Assembly: GCA_015767355.1 (NCBI GenBank)
Contig: JADWMH010000107.1
Coordinates: 1-7,248 of the forward strand
Direction of reading: 5' to 3'
DNA length: 7,248 bases
Source of the DNA: Gammaproteobacteria bacterium
Lineage (GTDB): Bacteria > Pseudomonadota > Gammaproteobacteria > Chromatiales > Chromatiaceae
Shown here: piece after piece, positions 6,601-7,248 of the stretch
Layout: each line of letters begins with the position of its first letter
Position numbering within the stretch: the stretch's first letter is position 1
Position numbers and translations under genes: made by a program
The notes under the pieces: generated by a model
The model's database searches: none
What the model was told of the DNA's origin: nothing
What the model saw: the letters and a program-made list of their open reading frames with translations, nothing else

Positions 6601-7248
6601 GATAAATGCTGATTGCCGGTGTCGCCGCTCTGCAGCAGTTCAAGAAAGCCTGAAAATGCTTTATTGTGATCTGCCAGGCTGCCGTGGCTTGTATTTGCAT
6701 ACCAGCAGCGGATATTTGAGGGGATTCCTGATTCCCAGGTAACCCTGCCATCACCCTTTGCCGTCGCCAGGAAAACGATCTTCCGCCTGCCTCTCTTTGA
6801 GGAGACAATCTTGACATCCATTGGCGTTGCCGGCGCCTTGCCGGCAACATAGAGCATGTGCTCATGATTCATTTTGAATGCACTGATCTTTTCCCAGAAT
6901 GATTTTGCATCATTCAGGTCCTGTTTCGTCGGCGCTATCCAGCCTGATCCATCTGCATCAGCAAGCTTTTTCCAGGCGCCGATCTCCATCATGTCCAAGT
7001 CGCCATTCTTGAATGGCAGCAGTTGCAGGATACCCGGAAAAGCAGAGATGATTTTCAGCAACCCTTTCTGGCTATGCCTGAAATCAGCAAGGGCAAGATA
7101 TTTCACCATCATTTCCTGGCCGACGAGGGCGCGAGCAATCACATGTGATCCCTTGTGCGGTGTTCCCAGCATCAGCAGTCGGCCTTTGCAGCTCACCAGC
7201 CTGTCCCACAGATCCGGACTCTGAGCAAACGCCATACGGGCAACCAGC
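3684..7248 (-). CDS. Alpha/beta hydrolase - macro-like - CHAT protease - TPR multidomain protein (N-terminus cut by window)
   Basis: Residues are numbered from the internal ATG at 7235, but the frame stays open to the window edge with LVAR before it, so the true start is outside. Residues 1-200 are a lipase-like alpha/beta hydrolase: GTPHKGS at 24-30, GDGRVTW (probable acid Asp162) and SHGSL (probable His184). The serine elbow, expected just before LVAR, is off the edge. A Pro/Glu-rich linker (205-262) leads to a domain at about 263-425 with SHGNL, ALGHY, GLYPGPL and LLIGTGSGG, resembling macro/M17 N-terminal folds. Residues about 510-860 are a CHAT (caspase-like) domain: YPWELL (587-592), FAGHG (His706) and INCCHLG (Cys764), an intact His/Cys dyad. 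A CxxC (C720, C723) lies between them. The C-terminal part is helical; a clear TPR lies near 921-949 and a weaker one near 1009-1046. It probably acts in the cytoplasm as a regulated protease. It precedes the two-module gene by 19 bases, and its stop is TAG at 3684-3686. Confidence 0.92.
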   Translation of the reverse strand, partial: LVARMAFAQSPDLWDRLVSCKGRLLMLGTPHKGSHVIARALVGQEMMVKYLALADFRHSQKGLLKIISAFPGILQLLPFKNGDLDMMEIGAWKKLADADGSGWIAPTKQDLNDAKSFWEKISAFKMNHEHMLYVAGKAPATPMDVKIVSSKRGRRKIVFLATAKGDGRVTWESGIPSNIRCWYANTSHGSLADHNKAFSGFLELLQSGDTGNQHLSSEPILERGETEQPFPMPTEEHVDMLPDEEMLFDSILGVERKTEKTVAPSPLKVVISHGNLCYASNTLALGHYRDDQIVSAEGYVNQLFDNRLRKRMLLGLYPGPLNTAEIINNPKPFPARPGAALIIGLGEMGALTRRSLAETYCYAALQYAISISEKHAGEADLPSSVQELKLSSLLIGTGSGGISIEDSLQAMTRGLIKANQQLQQMDCGDFRFVELEFVESWEDIANAAAHAMCILDEDASLRGQVVFEKALTLDHGKGKAGAKVKKIAGARTRVTFDESAGWWRRLQIQHIDKDNSLRFNSLTDKARTEVSLQAIDLAQVDTFIEQSIRSTYDDPDISKTLFEMLVPLQLKEQSQNLNDHVLILNEKAARYPWELLQDRWANRSQASTTAESLPMSVEFGMIRQLESVTFRASPVTRGNKALVIGNPLGNRDEFPELPGAENEAASVRAMLNSRNQHVTEVLGRDSKTDARRVILALHADSYRIMHFAGHGVYNYELNSDSYSCDLCGQKVPTTTRVTGMVIGSNSFLTPANIKSIRFVPELVFINCCHLGREEGKPRLENPHKLAANLATEFIRMGVKAVIAAGWAVNDRAAETFANTFYSLMLDGRRFGEAVRDARKATYLHHHGSNTWGAYQCYGNPDFQLKLSGNSGSNSYKEEAVSEAELASKIDQIGNDAIISGANIDSLQKKLDFLVEKISDHWMNRDVHEALGRAYGEIGALRKATRHYKAALEDNNSSASLQTIEQLANLQAKLAVKQWQDSSSEEDQPTSAELVNEAIDMMNDLLKFGESSERLSILGSAYKRKAWITTGNTRIAALKRMQEYYRAASESAPGESYPLYNYLTAKMIVEWRKNSGISEEKLQQEAKTLAASVTGNEQQRDFWSLVKFAGCQFLKRVVCGEITTHQRVIISYYSIAKKRAGSPREFSCVTEHIEFLALMAHSQITDRKRKVETVNALREILNTLSGGH

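Noticed and set aside
7233..7235. ATG as the start of the large CHAT gene
   Set aside because: The frame is open to the window edge and the preceding LVAR fits the interior of an alpha/beta hydrolase; the domain would lose its nucleophile if translation began here.

Overview
The window comes from a bacterium of moderate GC content. The codon use and protein types suggest a proteobacterium, perhaps a gammaproteobacterium, but nothing here fixes the taxon. It holds four protein-coding genes, one of them cut by the right edge, and one intergenic region of about 520 bases. I see no rRNA, tRNA, CRISPR array, transposase or insertion-sequence end.

Layout: (1) positions 30-1571, minus strand, an FMN-binding glutamate-synthase-like protein with an N-terminal membrane helix, which looks like an ordinary metabolic gene. 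(2) 1572-2090, a divergent and more AT-rich intergenic region with a plausible sigma70 promoter for the next gene and a TGAACTC direct repeat. (3) 2091-3284, plus strand, an intracellular subtilisin-family serine protease with an intact catalytic triad and a propeptide-like N-terminus. (4) 3281-3664, minus strand, a 127-residue protein built from two copies of a GDYLV/F..Y-type module. (5) 3684-7248, minus strand, a very large multidomain protein (at least 1187 residues, N-terminus outside the window): alpha/beta hydrolase (lipase-like), then a macro/leucyl-aminopeptidase-N-like domain, then a CHAT caspase-like protease with an intact His/Cys dyad, then a TPR-containing helical tail.

Genes 3-5 form the interesting part. 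The CHAT gene and the small two-module gene are co-directional, 19 bases apart, and probably co-transcribed. The subtilase faces them and its stop codon interlocks with the stop of the small gene in the four bases CTAA (3281-3284). The locus therefore encodes two proteases of different chemistry, a lipase-like hydrolase and a small module protein in one compact block. CHAT proteins and subtilases are known components of bacterial conflict and regulated-proteolysis systems. From this I infer, without proof, a protease-cascade or defence/cell-death-type module; no partner such as a gasdermin, nucleotide sensor or CRISPR effector is visible in the window.
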